Source: Polynucleobacter sp. GWA2_45_21 (GTDB lineage: Bacteria; Pseudomonadota; Gammaproteobacteria; Burkholderiales; Burkholderiaceae). Taken from it: 64,000 nt of DNA. The first letter of the stretch is position 1; every line of letters starts with the position of its first letter. Positions 20,531 to 31,231 of the stretch are shown here, piece by piece. The DNA lies in assembly GCF_001830325.1 (NCBI RefSeq), contig NZ_MHZG01000002.1, positions 248,001 through 312,000 of the forward strand, in the 5' to 3' direction. The notes under the pieces were generated by a model. That model made no database searches and was not told where the DNA came from. It saw only the letters and a program-made list of their open reading frames with translations. Made by a program: the position numbers and the translations under genes.

Positions 20531-21936
20531 TGTTGTGGCGCTATGCGGCGATCCTATTGATTGCCGCACTCTCTGGTTGCGCGAGTACTGGAGACTGGTC
20601 TTCGGATTCCGCGGGCCAATCAGATCCACGGGCGGCAAAAGCGAAGCGGGTCAATCTCAAGAATCAATCTGTCAGCGGTATTTACGCCCCGTCAAGCAAC
20701 CTGTGGATACGAATTCGCGATGGCTTTCAGATGGAGCCGATGAATACTCCCTTGGAGATAGAGCAAGTTCGCTGGCTTAGCGCAAGACCTGACTATGTTC
20801 ATCGCTCCATGGCTAGATCGTCTCGCTATTTGTTTTATATCGTGCAAGAAGTGCACACACGAAATATGCCGATGGAGATTGCACTCCTACCCTTTATCGA
20901 GAGTGCCTTTGTAACGCATGCTAAATCCAGTGCAAAGGCGATGGGCTTATGGCAATTTATGCCGGCAACCGGAAAAGACTTTCAGCTGACACAAAACGTT
21001 TTTAGAGACGAGCGTAGGGATGTACTGCAATCGACCGATGCTGCCCTCGATTATTTGCAGCGTTTACATAAGCAATTTGGTAGTTGGGAGCTTGCTTTAG
21101 CGGCTTATAACTGGGGTGCGGGTAATGTGGCTAAAGCCCAGAAGCGCAATTTGGCTGCCAGGCTGCCTACTGATTACCTCAGCCTAAAAATGCCTAATGA
21201 GACTCGTAACTATGTTCCCAAGCTCATGGCTTATCGTCAAATCGTTTTAGATCCTGAGGCTTATGGAATTGTCTTGCCTGAATTGGAGAATCATCCTTAC
21301 TTTGTGGCGGTAGATGTTGGTAGTGATATTGACGTTGATTTAGTGATTAAGTTGGCAGAGATTCCATCCGAAGAGTTTCATAATCTCAATCCATCATTTA
21401 ATAAGCCAGTGATTTTAAGTAATGCCAATCAGCAGATCTTGCTGCCTTTTGGGCATGCAGAGATCTTTCAAGAAAACCTCAAAAAGTACACCAAGCCACT
21501 CTCCACTTGGACCGCGGTGCGCATTGCAAAAACTGAGCCAGTAGATAGGGCTGCTAAGACCTTGGGGGTTGATCCAGACGCCCTACGTGATATCAATGGC
21601 ATTCCAAAGGGGATGCGTATTCGGGCGGGGTCAACTGTATTAATCCCAAAAACTAGTCAACATACTGGCGATATCTCGCTGGCAATGGCCGAGAATGCCA
21701 ATCTCAGTTTGGTTAAACCAGCTCCAGCGCTTAAAAAATGTGCAAAAGGGGCCAAGTGCGCATCAGGAAAGTCCTCAAAAACAGCGGCGCAGGGCAAATC
21801 CGCCCCAAATAGCGCTGGTTCTCAGCATAAACACGCATCGACAGGGCTTGCAAAATCTGCGAAAAATGGAACTGCGAAAGTTACTAGCCCTGCAGCTAAG
21901 ACGTCAAATGCCAAAGGAACTAGCAAAATCCAATAA
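20530..21936 (+). CDS. mltD: Membrane-bound lytic murein transglycosylase D-like lipoprotein
   Basis: 468-residue peptidoglycan lytic transglycosylase. The lipoprotein signal has lipobox LSGC with Cys17. The SLT domain contains the catalytic Glu in LPFIESAFVTHAKSSAKAMG followed by LWQFMPATG and LALAAYNWGAGNV. A LysM-like region (about residues 325-375) follows. The last about 90 residues form a Lys/Ala/Ser-rich low-complexity tail, which could contact the cell wall. Coupled to gloB by overlap, the same pair as in E. coli. Confidence 0.92.
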   Translation: MLWRYAAILLIAALSGCASTGDWSSDSAGQSDPRAAKAKRVNLKNQSVSGIYAPSSNLWIRIRDGFQMEPMNTPLEIEQVRWLSARPDYVHRSMARSSRYLFYIVQEVHTRNMPMEIALLPFIESAFVTHAKSSAKAMGLWQFMPATGKDFQLTQNVFRDERRDVLQSTDAALDYLQRLHKQFGSWELALAAYNWGAGNVAKAQKRNLAARLPTDYLSLKMPNETRNYVPKLMAYRQIVLDPEAYGIVLPELENHPYFVAVDVGSDIDVDLVIKLAEIPSEEFHNLNPSFNKPVILSNANQQILLPFGHAEIFQENLKKYTKPLSTWTAVRIAKTEPVDRAAKTLGVDPDALRDINGIPKGMRIRAGSTVLIPKTSQHTGDISLAMAENANLSLVKPAPALKKCAKGAKCASGKSSKTAAQGKSAPNSAGSQHKHASTGLAKSAKNGTAKVTSPAAKTSNAKGTSKIQ

Positions 21937-21971
21937 TTTCAGAATCTTTAATTTACTTATTTAGGTTGACC

Positions 21972-23855
21972 ATGTCCTATAAATCAGAACACGAACGCTC
22001 CATTAAAGACCCAGATGGTTTCTGGGGAGAGCAGGCAAAACTCATTCACTGGGAGAAGCCATTTAACAAGGTTCTGGATTACGCAAACCCTCCGTTTGCG
22101 AAATGGTTTGAAGGCGGCTTAACCAATCTTTGCTACAACGCAGTTGATCGCCATCTCAAGGATCGTGCGGATCAAATTGCTCTCGTTGCTGTGTCAACAG
22201 AAACCAATGTAGAAAAAGCATACACATTTAAAGAGCTCTACGAAGAAGTCAATCGTATGGCTGCTATCTACAAAGCCAATGGTGTGCAAAAAGGCGATCG
22301 CGTATTGATCTACATGCCGATGATTGCTGAAGCCTGTTTTGCAATGCTCGCTTGCGCCCGTATCGGCGCTATTCACTCTGTAGTGTTTGGTGGCTTTGCA
22401 TCCCATAGCCTAGCTTCACGTATTGATGATGCAAAACCAAAGATGATTGTGACTTCAGAGGCAGGATCACGTGGTGGCAAATCAGTTCCTTACAAGCCAT
22501 TGCTGGATGAAGCTATTACTCTGGCAAGTTACAAGCCAGAAAAAGTATTGATCGTGAATCGCGGTTTAACTGAGTTCACTACAGTTGCTGGACGTGATTT
22601 GGATTATGCGAGTGAGCGCCAAAAACACTTAAATGACTTGGTGCCTGTTGAGTGGGTTGATGCTACGCATCCTTCTTATATTCTGTATACATCCGGTACA
22701 ACCGGCAAGCCTAAGGGCGTGCAGCGTGATACCGGTGGTTACGCTGTGGCCTTGATGTCCACGATGAACCACATCTTCTGTGGCAAGCCTGGTGAAACCA
22801 TGTTTACTACTTCAGATATTGGTTGGGTTGTTGGTCATAGCTACATCATCTATGGCCCATTGCTCAATGGTATGGCTACGATCATGTATGAGGGCACACC
22901 ATTGAGCCCAGATGCAGGTATTTGGTGGAAGCTGGTAGAGAAGTACAAAGTTTCTGTCATGTTCTCTGCGCCAACAGCAGTTCGTGTTTTGAAGAAACAA
23001 GATCCTGCATTCTTAACAAAATATGATCTTTCAACATTACGTGCCTTGTTCTTGGCAGGCGAGCCTTTAGATGAGCCGACTGCAAGCTGGATTCATGATG
23101 CGATCAAGAAGCCGATTGTTGATAACTACTGGCAGACAGAAACTGGCTGGCCTATGTTGGCAATTCAGCGTGGTGTTGAAGTCATGCCGCATAAATTTGG
23201 TTCACCTGGCGTTCCTTCATTTGGTTACAACATGAAGTTGCTTGATGATGCGACTTCAGAAGAGTTGGGTTCAGATAAGAAGGGCGTGATTGCCATCGAA
23301 GGACCTCTGCCTCCAGGTTGTATGCAAACTGTTTGGGGTGATGACAAGCGCTTTGTCAGTACTTACTGGGAAACCATTCCTGGTAAGACGATTTATTCCA
23401 CCTTTGACTGGGGTATTAAGGATGACGACGGCTATTTCTTCATCTTGGGCCGTACCGATGATGTGATTAACGTTGCCGGCCACCGTTTAGGCACTCGTGA
23501 GATCGAGGAGAGTATTTCTGGCCATTCCAATGTTTCAGAAGTGGCGGTAGTGGGTATTGAGGATAAGCTCAAAGGGCAGGCTGCGATTGCTTTTGTGATT
23601 CCTAAGGATTCTTCGAATACCGCAACTTTGGAAGCGGAGTGCATGAAAACTGTGGATTCCACATTAGGCGCGATTGCTCGTCCAGGACGTGTTTATATTG
23701 TGACGGCCTTGCCTAAGACGCGTTCTGGCAAGATTGTCCGCCGCGCACTCCAAGCAGTGGCTGAAGGGCGTGATCCTGGTGATATCAGCACCATGGAAGA
23801 TCAGACTGTTTTAGCTCAAATTAAGACCATCATCGAGCAAAGCGCCAAGTCTTAA
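21972..23855 (+). CDS. prpE: Propionate--CoA ligase
   Basis: About 627-residue AMP-forming acyl-CoA synthetase. The P-loop-like motif YTSGTTGKPKGVQRDTGG is the PrpE form, rather than that of acetyl-CoA synthetase. The C-terminal PKTRSGKIVRR carries the catalytic Lys that is acetylated in this family. ATG at 21972 is preferred over the TTG at 21966. It is not next to other methylcitrate-cycle genes, so whether it serves propionate or mainly acetate is uncertain. Followed by its own terminator. Confidence 0.9.
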   Translation: MSYKSEHERSIKDPDGFWGEQAKLIHWEKPFNKVLDYANPPFAKWFEGGLTNLCYNAVDRHLKDRADQIALVAVSTETNVEKAYTFKELYEEVNRMAAIYKANGVQKGDRVLIYMPMIAEACFAMLACARIGAIHSVVFGGFASHSLASRIDDAKPKMIVTSEAGSRGGKSVPYKPLLDEAITLASYKPEKVLIVNRGLTEFTTVAGRDLDYASERQKHLNDLVPVEWVDATHPSYILYTSGTTGKPKGVQRDTGGYAVALMSTMNHIFCGKPGETMFTTSDIGWVVGHSYIIYGPLLNGMATIMYEGTPLSPDAGIWWKLVEKYKVSVMFSAPTAVRVLKKQDPAFLTKYDLSTLRALFLAGEPLDEPTASWIHDAIKKPIVDNYWQTETGWPMLAIQRGVEVMPHKFGSPGVPSFGYNMKLLDDATSEELGSDKKGVIAIEGPLPPGCMQTVWGDDKRFVSTYWETIPGKTIYSTFDWGIKDDDGYFFILGRTDDVINVAGHRLGTREIEESISGHSNVSEVAVVGIEDKLKGQAAIAFVIPKDSSNTATLEAECMKTVDSTLGAIARPGRVYIVTALPKTRSGKIVRRALQAVAEGRDPGDISTMEDQTVLAQIKTIIEQSAKS

Positions 23856-23879
23856 ATTTCCTCAGGAAATGATCAAAAT

Positions 23880-23909
23880 AAGCCCCTCAGTCGGATGACT
23901 TGGGGGCTT
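23880..23909 (+). terminator. Intrinsic terminator after prpE
   Basis: 13-position stem with one mismatch: AAGCCCCTCAGTC (from 23880) pairs with GACTTGGGGGCTT around a GGAT loop. The following T-tract is weak. Confidence 0.6.
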
Positions 23910-23960
23910 ATTACCTTCCAGGCTTGATTGGCTGGGAATCCAAGGGTTTATACGCAAAAC

Positions 23961-23969
23961 TGGTATCAT
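23961..23969 (+). promoter_or_regulatory. Extended -10 promoter candidate for carAB
   Basis: TGG-TATCAT fits an extended -10 element (TGn-TATAAT type) with no good -35. It lies about 130 bases upstream of the carA start. Pattern only. Confidence 0.35.
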
Positions 23970-24091
23970 TATTAGGTTCAAAACTTAATAAATTACCCTA
24001 GCGCTTAAAGACACTCACCTCCCGCACAAACAGTCCTGGGTTGGTCTTTTTGGGGTGTTGAGCGTCGGATGGAGCAGGGACTGGAGATGGT

Positions 24092-25294
24092 TTGTCACCC
24101 TTGCTTCCTTCTTTTCCTCCCGCCGTGTTGGCTCTAGCCGACGGCACTGTATTTCCCGGTCTTAGTATTGGCGCCCCTGGCGAAACTACCGGCGAAGTCG
24201 TTTTCAATACCGCACTCACTGGCTACCAAGAGATCATTACTGATCCGAGTTATTCACGCCAAATCGTGACACTGACTTATCCCCATATTGGTAACGTTGG
24301 GGTGAATGCTCAGGATGCTGAGTCGGATCAAATTCATGCGGCTGGTTTAGTCGTCAAGGATCTCTCCAAGCGCGTATCGAATTTCCGCTCTGAAGAAAGC
24401 CTCGATAGCTACCTGACTAAAGCAGGTCTAGTGGGTATCTCAGGCATCGACACTCGCAAACTTACTCGCATCCTGCGCGACAAAGGCGCTCAGTCTGGCG
24501 CAATCGTTGCTGGCAAGATGGGCGATGACGTAGAGGCTCTCGGTAAGAAAGCTTTGGAATTGGCTAAAGCTTTCCCGGGTATGGCTGGTTTAGATCTGGC
24601 TAAGGTAGTGACTACCAAGTCCCCATATCAATGGCGCGAAGCCGAGTGGGATCTTCATGGTCCAGACGGCAAACCTGCATACAGAACTTTAGATACGAGT
24701 AAGCCAATCAAAAAAGTCGTTGCTTATGACTTTGGTGTGAAGCGCAATATTTTGCGCATGCTCACCGAGCGTGGTTGTGAGTTAACGATTGTTCCGGCAC
24801 AAACTAGTGCTGCGGAAGTATTGGCGATGAACCCAGATGGCGTGTTCTTCTCAAACGGCCCCGGCGATCCCGGTCCTTGTGATTACGCGATTGCTGCTGC
24901 AAAAGAAATTATTGAAAAGGGTGTTCCAACATTTGGTATTTGCTTGGGTCACCAGATCATGGGCTTAGCTGCTGGCGCTAAAACTTTGAAAATGAAGTTT
25001 GGCCACCACGGTGCAAACCACCCTGTAAAAGATTTGGATACTGGGCGCGTAGCGATTACCTCCCAGAACCATGGTTTTGCAGTCGATGCGAATACTCTGC
25101 CTGACAACATTCGTGTGACGCACGTCTCTTTATTTGACGGATCCCTACAAGGTTTGGCTTGGAAAGATAAGCCTGCTTTGTGTTTCCAAGGTCACCCTGA
25201 GGCCTCACCAGGTCCTCATGACATTGCCTATTTATTTGATCGTTTTGTGGAGCTCATGAATGCTGCCGCTGTTGGTAATAAGGGGGGCAAATAA
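24092..25294 (+). CDS. carA: Carbamoyl-phosphate synthase small (glutaminase) subunit
   Basis: About 400 residues; supplies ammonia from glutamine for carbamoyl phosphate, used in arginine and pyrimidine synthesis. The catalytic Cys is in [13 protein letters not shown] and the His/Glu pair in [11 protein letters not shown]. The start is a TTG: either 24092 (GGAGA just upstream) or TTG 24101 giving [16 protein letters not shown], which matches my memory of Burkholderia CarA. UUG starts are known for carA in other proteobacteria. Overlaps carB by one base. Confidence 0.95.
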   Translation: MSPLLPSFPPAVLALADGTVFPGLSIGAPGETTGEVVFNTALTGYQEIITDPSYSRQIVTLTYPHIGNVGVNAQDAESDQIHAAGLVVKDLSKRVSNFRSEESLDSYLTKAGLVGISGIDTRKLTRILRDKGAQSGAIVAGKMGDDVEALGKKALELAKAFPGMAGLDLAKVVTTKSPYQWREAEWDLHGPDGKPAYRTLDTSKPIKKVVAYDFGVKRNILRMLTERGCELTIVPAQTSAAEVLAMNPDGVFFSNGPGDPGPCDYAIAAAKEIIEKGVPTFGICLGHQIMGLAAGAKTLKMKFGHHGANHPVKDLDTGRVAITSQNHGFAVDANTLPDNIRVTHVSLFDGSLQGLAWKDKPALCFQGHPEASPGPHDIAYLFDRFVELMNAAAVGNKGGK

Positions 25295-28200
25295 TGCCTA
25301 AGCGTAGCGACATTAAAAGCATTCTGATTATTGGTGCAGGTCCAATTGTGATTGGACAGGCCTGTGAGTTTGACTATTCTGGTGCGCAAGCTTGTAAAGC
25401 ACTGCGTGACGAAGGTTACAAAGTTATCTTGGTCAATAGCAATCCTGCAACCATCATGACTGACCCAGAGATGGCGGATGTGACTTACATCGAGCCAATC
25501 ACATGGGAAGTAGTAGAGCGCATTATTGCGACTGAGAAACCAGATGCGATTTTGCCAACAATGGGCGGACAAACTGCCTTGAACTGTGCACTCGATTTAC
25601 ATCGCCATGGCGTTCTCGAGAAATACGGTTGCGAATTGATTGGTGCTTCACCCGAAGCAATTGATAAAGCGGAAGATCGTCAAAAGTTTAAAGATGCAAT
25701 GACCAAAATTGGTCTAGGATCTGCCAAGTCTGGTATTGCGCATTCGATGGATGAAGCGCACGAAGTTCAGCAACGCATTCAGAAAGAAACTGGCAGCTTA
25801 GGTTTTCCGGTAGTCATTCGTCCTTCATTCACGATGGGTGGATCAGGCGGCGGTATTGCCTATAACCGTGAAGAGTTTGAAGAGATTTGCAAGCGCGGCT
25901 TAGATTTATCACCAACCCGTGAGCTCTTAATTGAAGAGTCTCTCTTAGGTTGGAAAGAGTTTGAGATGGAAGTTGTGCGTGACCGTGCCGATAACTGCAT
26001 CATCGTTTGCTCAATCGAAAACTTAGACCCGATGGGTGTGCATACCGGTGACTCGATTACTGTCGCGCCTGCACAAACCTTGACGGATAAAGAATATCAA
26101 TTGATGCGTAATGCATCAATTGCAGTATTGCGTGAAATTGGTGTTGATACTGGCGGTTCAAACGTGCAGTTCTCCATTAACCCAGTAGATGGTCGCATGA
26201 TCGTCATTGAGATGAACCCTCGGGTTTCACGTTCATCGGCGCTGGCCTCTAAAGCAACGGGTTTCCCAATCGCCAAGATTGCTGCGAAGCTGGCAGTGGG
26301 TTACACCTTAGATGAGTTGAAGAACGACATTACCGGTGGTGCAACCCCAGCATCCTTTGAGCCATCAATCGATTATGTAGTTACGAAGATTCCTCGTTTT
26401 GCGTTTGAGAAATTCCCGCAAGCGGATTCTCGTTTAACAACACAGATGAAGTCAGTTGGCGAGGTGATGGCAATCGGCCGCACCTTCCAAGAATCATTCC
26501 AAAAAGCATTGCGCGGTTTAGAGGTTGGTGTTGACGGTCTGGATGAAGTTTCAACAGATCTAGATGACATCATTCAAGAAATCGGCGAGCCAGGCCCAGA
26601 TCGTATTTGGTATTTGGCGGATGCATTCCGTATGGGAATGGGTTTAGACGAGGTTTACAACGAGACTAAGGTGGATCCTTGGTTCTTGGAGCAGATCGAA
26701 GAACTCATCACAATGGAGACGGAACTCAAACAGCGCAAGATTGATAGCCTGTCAGCCCCTGAGTTGCGCTTCATTAAGCAAAAAGGTTTCTCGGATCGTC
26801 GCTTAGCGAAATTATTGGGGGTCGATGCTTCCTCTGTTCGTGCAGCTCGTCATCGTCTCAAAGTAGTCCCTGTATATAAGCGTGTGGATACCTGTGCAGC
26901 AGAGTTCTCTACAAATACTGCGTATTTGTATTCCACCTACGAAGCAGAGCACGGCGAGTGCGAATCTCAGCCAACAAACAAAGACAAGATCATGGTCTTG
27001 GGCGGTGGTCCAAACCGTATCGGTCAAGGTATTGAGTTTGACTACTGCTGCGTACACGCTGCTTTAGCAATGCGCGATGATGGATATGAAACCATTATGG
27101 TGAACTGCAATCCAGAAACCGTTTCTACTGACTACGACACATCCGATCGTTTGTATTTTGAACCATTGACTCTAGAGGATGTTTTAGAGATCGTAGCTAT
27201 TGAAAAGCCTAAAGGTGTGATCGTTCAGTATGGCGGTCAGACTCCATTGAAGTTGGCTTTGGATCTTGAGGCGAATGGTGTTCCGATCATTGGCACATCA
27301 CCAGACATGATCGATGCTGCAGAAGATCGTGAGCGCTTCCAGAAGTTATTGCATGAATTGAACTTGCGTCAGCCGCCTAACCGGACAGCGCGTGCGGAAG
27401 ATGAGGCTCTGAAGCTTGCTGAAGAAATTGGTTACCCATTGGTAGTGCGTCCATCCTATGTATTGGGTGGTCGCGCCATGGAAATCGTCCACGATGGTCG
27501 TGATCTCGAGCGCTATATGCGTGAGGCAGTCAAGGTTTCTCATGACTCACCAGTATTGTTAGATCGCTTCCTAAATGATGCGATTGAGTGCGATGTGGAC
27601 TGTATTAGTGATGGTCAACGTGTGTTTATTGGTGGTGTGATGGAGCATATTGAACAAGCTGGCGTTCACTCTGGTGACTCTGCCTGTTCATTGCCGCCAT
27701 ACTCACTATCTGATGAGACGATCGCAGAAATCAAACGTCAAACTGCGGCGATGGCCAAGGGCCTTAATGTAGTTGGTCTAATGAACGTGCAGTTTGCGAT
27801 CCAGAACGTTGACGGTAAAGATGTCATTTACGTCCTCGAGGTAAACCCGCGCGCTTCCCGTACTGTGCCATTTGTATCGAAGGCAACCGGTTTGCAGTTA
27901 GCCAAGATTGCAGCGCGCTGCATGGTTGGGCAGACTCTGGATCAGCAGGGCATTAAATCAGAAGTAAAGCCTGCTTACTATTCAGTGAAAGAAGCAGTAT
28001 TCCCATTCAATAAGTTCCCTGGCATTGATCCAATCCTGGGGCCAGAGATGCGTTCTACTGGTGAAGTCATGGGTGTTGGTAAAACCTTTGGCGAAGCCTT
28101 ATTCAAATCTCAGCTAGGCGCTGGCATTAAATTGCCTAAGAGCGGAACTGTGGTGTTGACTGTTAAGAATGGTGATAAGCCTAAAGCAGTAGAGGTCGCT

Positions 28201-28557
28201 AAGCTCTTGCATCAATTGGGCTTCCCAATGGTGGCTACCAAAGGGACGGCTGCCGCTATTGAAGCAGCTGGTTTGCCAGTTCGCGTAGTCAATAAAGTAA
28301 AAGATGGTCGCCCACATATTGTGGACTTGATCAAGAATGGTGAAATCTCTTTAGTATTCACTACTGTGGATGAGACTCGTACAGCCATTGCTGACTCACG
28401 CTCTATTCGTACAAGTGCACAGGCTAATAACGTGACTTATTACACTACGATTAGTGCGGCACGTGCAGTAATGGATGGTTTAATGACTTCACAAAATGGC
28501 AACAAAGAGTCTCTTGAAGTGTATTCGTTGCAGAATCTGCATAAGACTCTCAATTAA
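25294..28557 (+). CDS. carB: Carbamoyl-phosphate synthase large subunit
   Basis: 1087-residue synthetase, made of two homologous ATP-grasp halves (about residues 1-550 and 551-940) and a C-terminal MGS-like allosteric domain. [24 protein letters not shown] opens the first half, and [20 protein letters not shown] opens the second. The full expected length is present. Translationally coupled to carA through an ATAATG overlap; greA follows 19 bases later. Confidence 0.97.
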   Translation: MPKRSDIKSILIIGAGPIVIGQACEFDYSGAQACKALRDEGYKVILVNSNPATIMTDPEMADVTYIEPITWEVVERIIATEKPDAILPTMGGQTALNCALDLHRHGVLEKYGCELIGASPEAIDKAEDRQKFKDAMTKIGLGSAKSGIAHSMDEAHEVQQRIQKETGSLGFPVVIRPSFTMGGSGGGIAYNREEFEEICKRGLDLSPTRELLIEESLLGWKEFEMEVVRDRADNCIIVCSIENLDPMGVHTGDSITVAPAQTLTDKEYQLMRNASIAVLREIGVDTGGSNVQFSINPVDGRMIVIEMNPRVSRSSALASKATGFPIAKIAAKLAVGYTLDELKNDITGGATPASFEPSIDYVVTKIPRFAFEKFPQADSRLTTQMKSVGEVMAIGRTFQESFQKALRGLEVGVDGLDEVSTDLDDIIQEIGEPGPDRIWYLADAFRMGMGLDEVYNETKVDPWFLEQIEELITMETELKQRKIDSLSAPELRFIKQKGFSDRRLAKLLGVDASSVRAARHRLKVVPVYKRVDTCAAEFSTNTAYLYSTYEAEHGECESQPTNKDKIMVLGGGPNRIGQGIEFDYCCVHAALAMRDDGYETIMVNCNPETVSTDYDTSDRLYFEPLTLEDVLEIVAIEKPKGVIVQYGGQTPLKLALDLEANGVPIIGTSPDMIDAAEDRERFQKLLHELNLRQPPNRTARAEDEALKLAEEIGYPLVVRPSYVLGGRAMEIVHDGRDLERYMREAVKVSHDSPVLLDRFLNDAIECDVDCISDGQRVFIGGVMEHIEQAGVHSGDSACSLPPYSLSDETIAEIKRQTAAMAKGLNVVGLMNVQFAIQNVDGKDVIYVLEVNPRASRTVPFVSKATGLQLAKIAARCMVGQTLDQQGIKSEVKPAYYSVKEAVFPFNKFPGIDPILGPEMRSTGEVMGVGKTFGEALFKSQLGAGIKLPKSGTVVLTVKNGDKPKAVEVAKLLHQLGFPMVATKGTAAAIEAAGLPVRVVNKVKDGRPHIVDLIKNGEISLVFTTVDETRTAIADSRSIRTSAQANNVTYYTTISAARAVMDGLMTSQNGNKESLEVYSLQNLHKTLN

Positions 28558-28576
28558 TTTAAGTTAGGTAAGAAGC

Positions 28577-29053
28577 ATGAGCACAATTCCGATTACTAAG
28601 CGTGGTGCAGAACTCCTCAAGGAAGAGTTACATCGCTTAAAGCATGTAGAGCGCCCATCAGTGATTAATGCTATCTCTGAGGCGCGTGCACAGGGTGATC
28701 TTTCTGAGAACGCTGAATACGATGCCGCTAAAGAGAAGCAGGGCTTCATTGAAGGCCGCATTCAGGAGCTTGAGGGAAAACTCTCTGCAGCCCAAATTAT
28801 TGATCCAGCAACTTTGGATGTGAATGGCCGTGTAGTGTTTGGTGCGACTGTAGATCTTGAGGATCTAGAGGATGGTACTAAGCTCACCTATCAAATCGTT
28901 GGTGATGATGAGGCTGATATTGAGCTCAATAAGATCTCCATTAGTTCACCAATTGCCCGCGCTTTGATTAGCAAAGAAGAGGGTGATGTTGTTTCAGTTC
29001 AGGCCCCTGGTGGTAATCGCGAAGTAGAAATTCTTGCGGTTCGTTACATCTAA
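28577..29053 (+). CDS. greA: Transcription elongation factor GreA
   Basis: 158 residues. GreA rescues backtracked RNA polymerase by stimulating transcript cleavage. The N-terminal coiled coil carries the acidic tip [20 protein letters not shown], and the C-terminal domain ends near [11 protein letters not shown]. It is the third gene of a carA-carB-greA transcription unit, an arrangement common in betaproteobacteria. Confidence 0.96.
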   Translation: MSTIPITKRGAELLKEELHRLKHVERPSVINAISEARAQGDLSENAEYDAAKEKQGFIEGRIQELEGKLSAAQIIDPATLDVNGRVVFGATVDLEDLEDGTKLTYQIVGDDEADIELNKISISSPIARALISKEEGDVVSVQAPGGNREVEILAVRYI

Positions 29054-29070
29054 TACAAGTCAGAATTAAT

Positions 29071-29556
29071 ATGCAGAATCTAGGGGCTCCGAATCATATG
29101 GGAGCTCAAAGACTCTTTATCGTGATTGCTGGTTTATGGGTAGGTAGCTTGCTCGCCGTAGGCTACTTGGTTGCCCCAGCTATTTTCAGCACGATGAGTG
29201 ACCGTCAGGCAGCAGGGATGGTTGCTGGCAGCATTTTTAAATTAGAGGCTTACCTCAGCTTGATTGTCTGTATCGGCCTCATGGTTTTGGCTAACCTCTT
29301 AGTGAATCGTGACCTCAATCAATACAGACTCATTCGCTGGCTTTTATTGGCCATGTTGCTATGTTCTATTGCTGCGGCTTTTGTCTTCATCCCCTGGATG
29401 AATGCTCTGAGAGATGTCGCTTTAGCTCAAGGCATGCCTGTAATGCTCTCACCATCAGCAACTTTGTTTGGCAGGCTGCATGGTGCCTCCAGCATTCTAT
29501 TTATGCTGCAGAGTCTTCTGGGCATCTTCTTGGTTTGGCGACTCACTAAGAGATGA
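29071..29556 (+). CDS. DUF4149 family membrane protein
   Basis: Up to 161 residues with four predicted membrane helices (about residues 14-38, 50-75, 88-110, 138-157). The pattern WVGSLLAVGYLVAPAIFS fits DUF4149, function unknown. The start may be 29071 or ATG 29098. Eighteen bases after greA, so part of the same unit. Confidence 0.75.
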   Translation: MQNLGAPNHMGAQRLFIVIAGLWVGSLLAVGYLVAPAIFSTMSDRQAAGMVAGSIFKLEAYLSLIVCIGLMVLANLLVNRDLNQYRLIRWLLLAMLLCSIAAAFVFIPWMNALRDVALAQGMPVMLSPSATLFGRLHGASSILFMLQSLLGIFLVWRLTKR

Positions 29557-29597
29557 AATCGGAGCCAAGGTAAAAGTTAAACCAAGAGTTAAGCAAT

Positions 29598-29624
29598 AAA
29601 AAACGCCGACTAGCGGCGTTTTTC
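29598..29624. terminator. Bidirectional intrinsic terminator
   Basis: Perfect stem AAAACGCCG / CGGCGTTTT around ACTAG, with A-run and T-run flanks. It separates the DUF4149 gene (+) from the convergent YhbY gene (-). Confidence 0.9.
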
Positions 29625-29665
29625 TATTTCTGACGAGCGCTCTCGCTCCCATCACACTTAATGGA

Positions 29666-30292
29666 TCAAGAGCCCAATGATTTCTTTTTGGTGCTGCTCA
29701 TACGTACCTTGCGCTTCTTAATTGGGGCAGGTACTGCAACTGCTTTGCGATAGCCTGGCGATGACCAACCAATTTTGGATTCAGCAGCATCAGCGCGTAG
29801 GACGCGTTTCTTCGGGGTGGCGCTTTTTACAGCTGCAGCTCTTTCGAATGGTGACTTGCTAGCAGCAGAGCGTCGATCCGATCTCTCGGAAGTGCTGGTG
29901 CGAACACCGGTTTTTGCTACTACACGATTCGGTTGACGTTTAGTGCGGGGTGCTTGCAATGATTTCTTAGTTTGCTTGCTGGATCGACCCAAATTGAGCA
30001 TTGCTGCGTCAACGATATCGATAGGCTTCCACAGTACGAGTAATTTTCCGATGTGCTGAACTGGAGCTGCACCCAGTTTGTCGCAGAGCTCTTCATAGAT
30101 GGCAATGCGCGCATCACGATCATCACCAAATACGCGAACTTTAATCAGTCCATGATGAGAAATAGCTAGCTTTGCCTCTTTAATGACCGCAGGGGTCAGG
30201 CCGTCGCCACCAATCATGACAACTGGGCTTAGTCCATGGGCGTCAGCTTTAAGGGATTTACGTTGTGCGGGGGTAATAGTAAGTGCAGTCAT
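29666..30292 (-). CDS. yhbY: YhbY-type RNA-binding (CRM domain) protein with long basic tail
   Basis: 208 residues. The first about 95 residues are a YhbY/CRM domain, which binds pre-50S ribosomal RNA (AQRKSLKADAHGLSPVVMIGGDG and the GKLLVLWKP segment). The remaining about 110 residues are a low-complexity Lys/Arg/Ser/Ala tail (for example KKRKVRMSSTKKKS), which a typical YhbY of about 97 residues lacks. Divergent from rlmE, the same pairing as in E. coli. Confidence 0.88.
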   Translation of the reverse strand: MTALTITPAQRKSLKADAHGLSPVVMIGGDGLTPAVIKEAKLAISHHGLIKVRVFGDDRDARIAIYEELCDKLGAAPVQHIGKLLVLWKPIDIVDAAMLNLGRSSKQTKKSLQAPRTKRQPNRVVAKTGVRTSTSERSDRRSAASKSPFERAAAVKSATPKKRVLRADAAESKIGWSSPGYRKAVAVPAPIKKRKVRMSSTKKKSLGS

Positions 30293-30430
30293 GGGCTCGA
30301 TGATAGAGCATTAGGGCTTGTAAAACAGGGCTTTTGACCCCATATAAGACCATATGAAGATGATTTAAGTCGATTCCTTTTGCCTTGTAGGGCATAAACA
30401 AGGAAAATGGACGTCGAAAGTGGGTAAGTT

Positions 30431-31105
30431 GTGGCAAAGAATAAATTTAATAAAAGTTGGTTGCAGGATCATCTAAATGATCCGTACGTGAAGATGGCTC
30501 AAAAAGAGGGTTATCGTGCACGAGCCGTTTATAAGCTGAGTGAGATAGACGAGCAGGACCGACTGATCAAAGCAGGAATGACCATTGTGGATCTTGGGAG
30601 TGCGCCTGGGAGCTGGTCTCAGTACGCCCGTAATCGCCTAACTGAACTTGGTAAAAATAATCCGAATATTGAATCCGGAAAGCCGGATGGAACCATCATC
30701 GCGATTGATATTCTGCCGATGGAGGATATTGCTGACGTTTCCTTTATTCAAGGAGACTTCCGTGAGGATGAGGGTTTAAAGGCGCTTGAAGCGCTTTTGC
30801 CTGCTGATGCGGATGGTAAGGTCGATTTGGTGATGTCCGATATGGCACCCAATTTATCTGGTGTTGGGGTGGCAGATGCTGCTCGAATGGCCTTTTTAGC
30901 TGAAATTGCCCTAGATTTTTCGGTTCAGCACCTCAAGCCCGAGGGGGCCTTACTAATTAAGTGCTTTAACGGTAGTGGCTATAGTCAAATCGTTGAATCC
31001 TTTAAGAAGGTCTTTAAAACAGTAGCTTCCAGAAAGCCCAAAGCCTCCAGAGCAAAGTCCTCGGAGATCTTTTTGTTGGGTAGAGACCTTAAACCACCTA
31101 AATAA
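30431..31105 (+). CDS. rlmE: 23S rRNA (uridine-2552-2'-O)-methyltransferase
   Basis: 224-residue FtsJ/RrmJ family methyltransferase that modifies U2552 in the ribosomal A loop. GTG start. SAM motif [15 protein letters not shown] and the K-D-K-E set are visible: Lys in [12 protein letters not shown], Asp in [12 protein letters not shown], Lys in [10 protein letters not shown] and Glu in SSEIFLLGR. Upstream of ftsH, as in E. coli. Confidence 0.95.
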   Translation: MAKNKFNKSWLQDHLNDPYVKMAQKEGYRARAVYKLSEIDEQDRLIKAGMTIVDLGSAPGSWSQYARNRLTELGKNNPNIESGKPDGTIIAIDILPMEDIADVSFIQGDFREDEGLKALEALLPADADGKVDLVMSDMAPNLSGVGVADAARMAFLAEIALDFSVQHLKPEGALLIKCFNGSGYSQIVESFKKVFKTVASRKPKASRAKSSEIFLLGRDLKPPK

Positions 31106-31128
31106 CCCCCTGAGAGTAGGGGTTTATT
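31104..31128 (+). terminator. Weak terminator candidate after rlmE
   Basis: AACCCC / GGGGTT 6-bp stem with an 8-9 nt loop followed by TATT. It is short, so it probably allows some read-through to ftsH. Confidence 0.4.
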
Positions 31129-31231
31129 AAATAAATTGGGTCTCAACCCTTGAAAAAGCCTGGTAGTAGAATCAAATACTTAGGTATAGCAATCCGCTTT
31201 AACTCCCGGATTAATCCGGCAAAGGTCTGTT

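Noticed and set aside
25228..25572. 114-codon minus-strand frame over the carA-carB junction
   Set aside because: Lies fully opposite conserved carA and carB sequence; a shadow frame.
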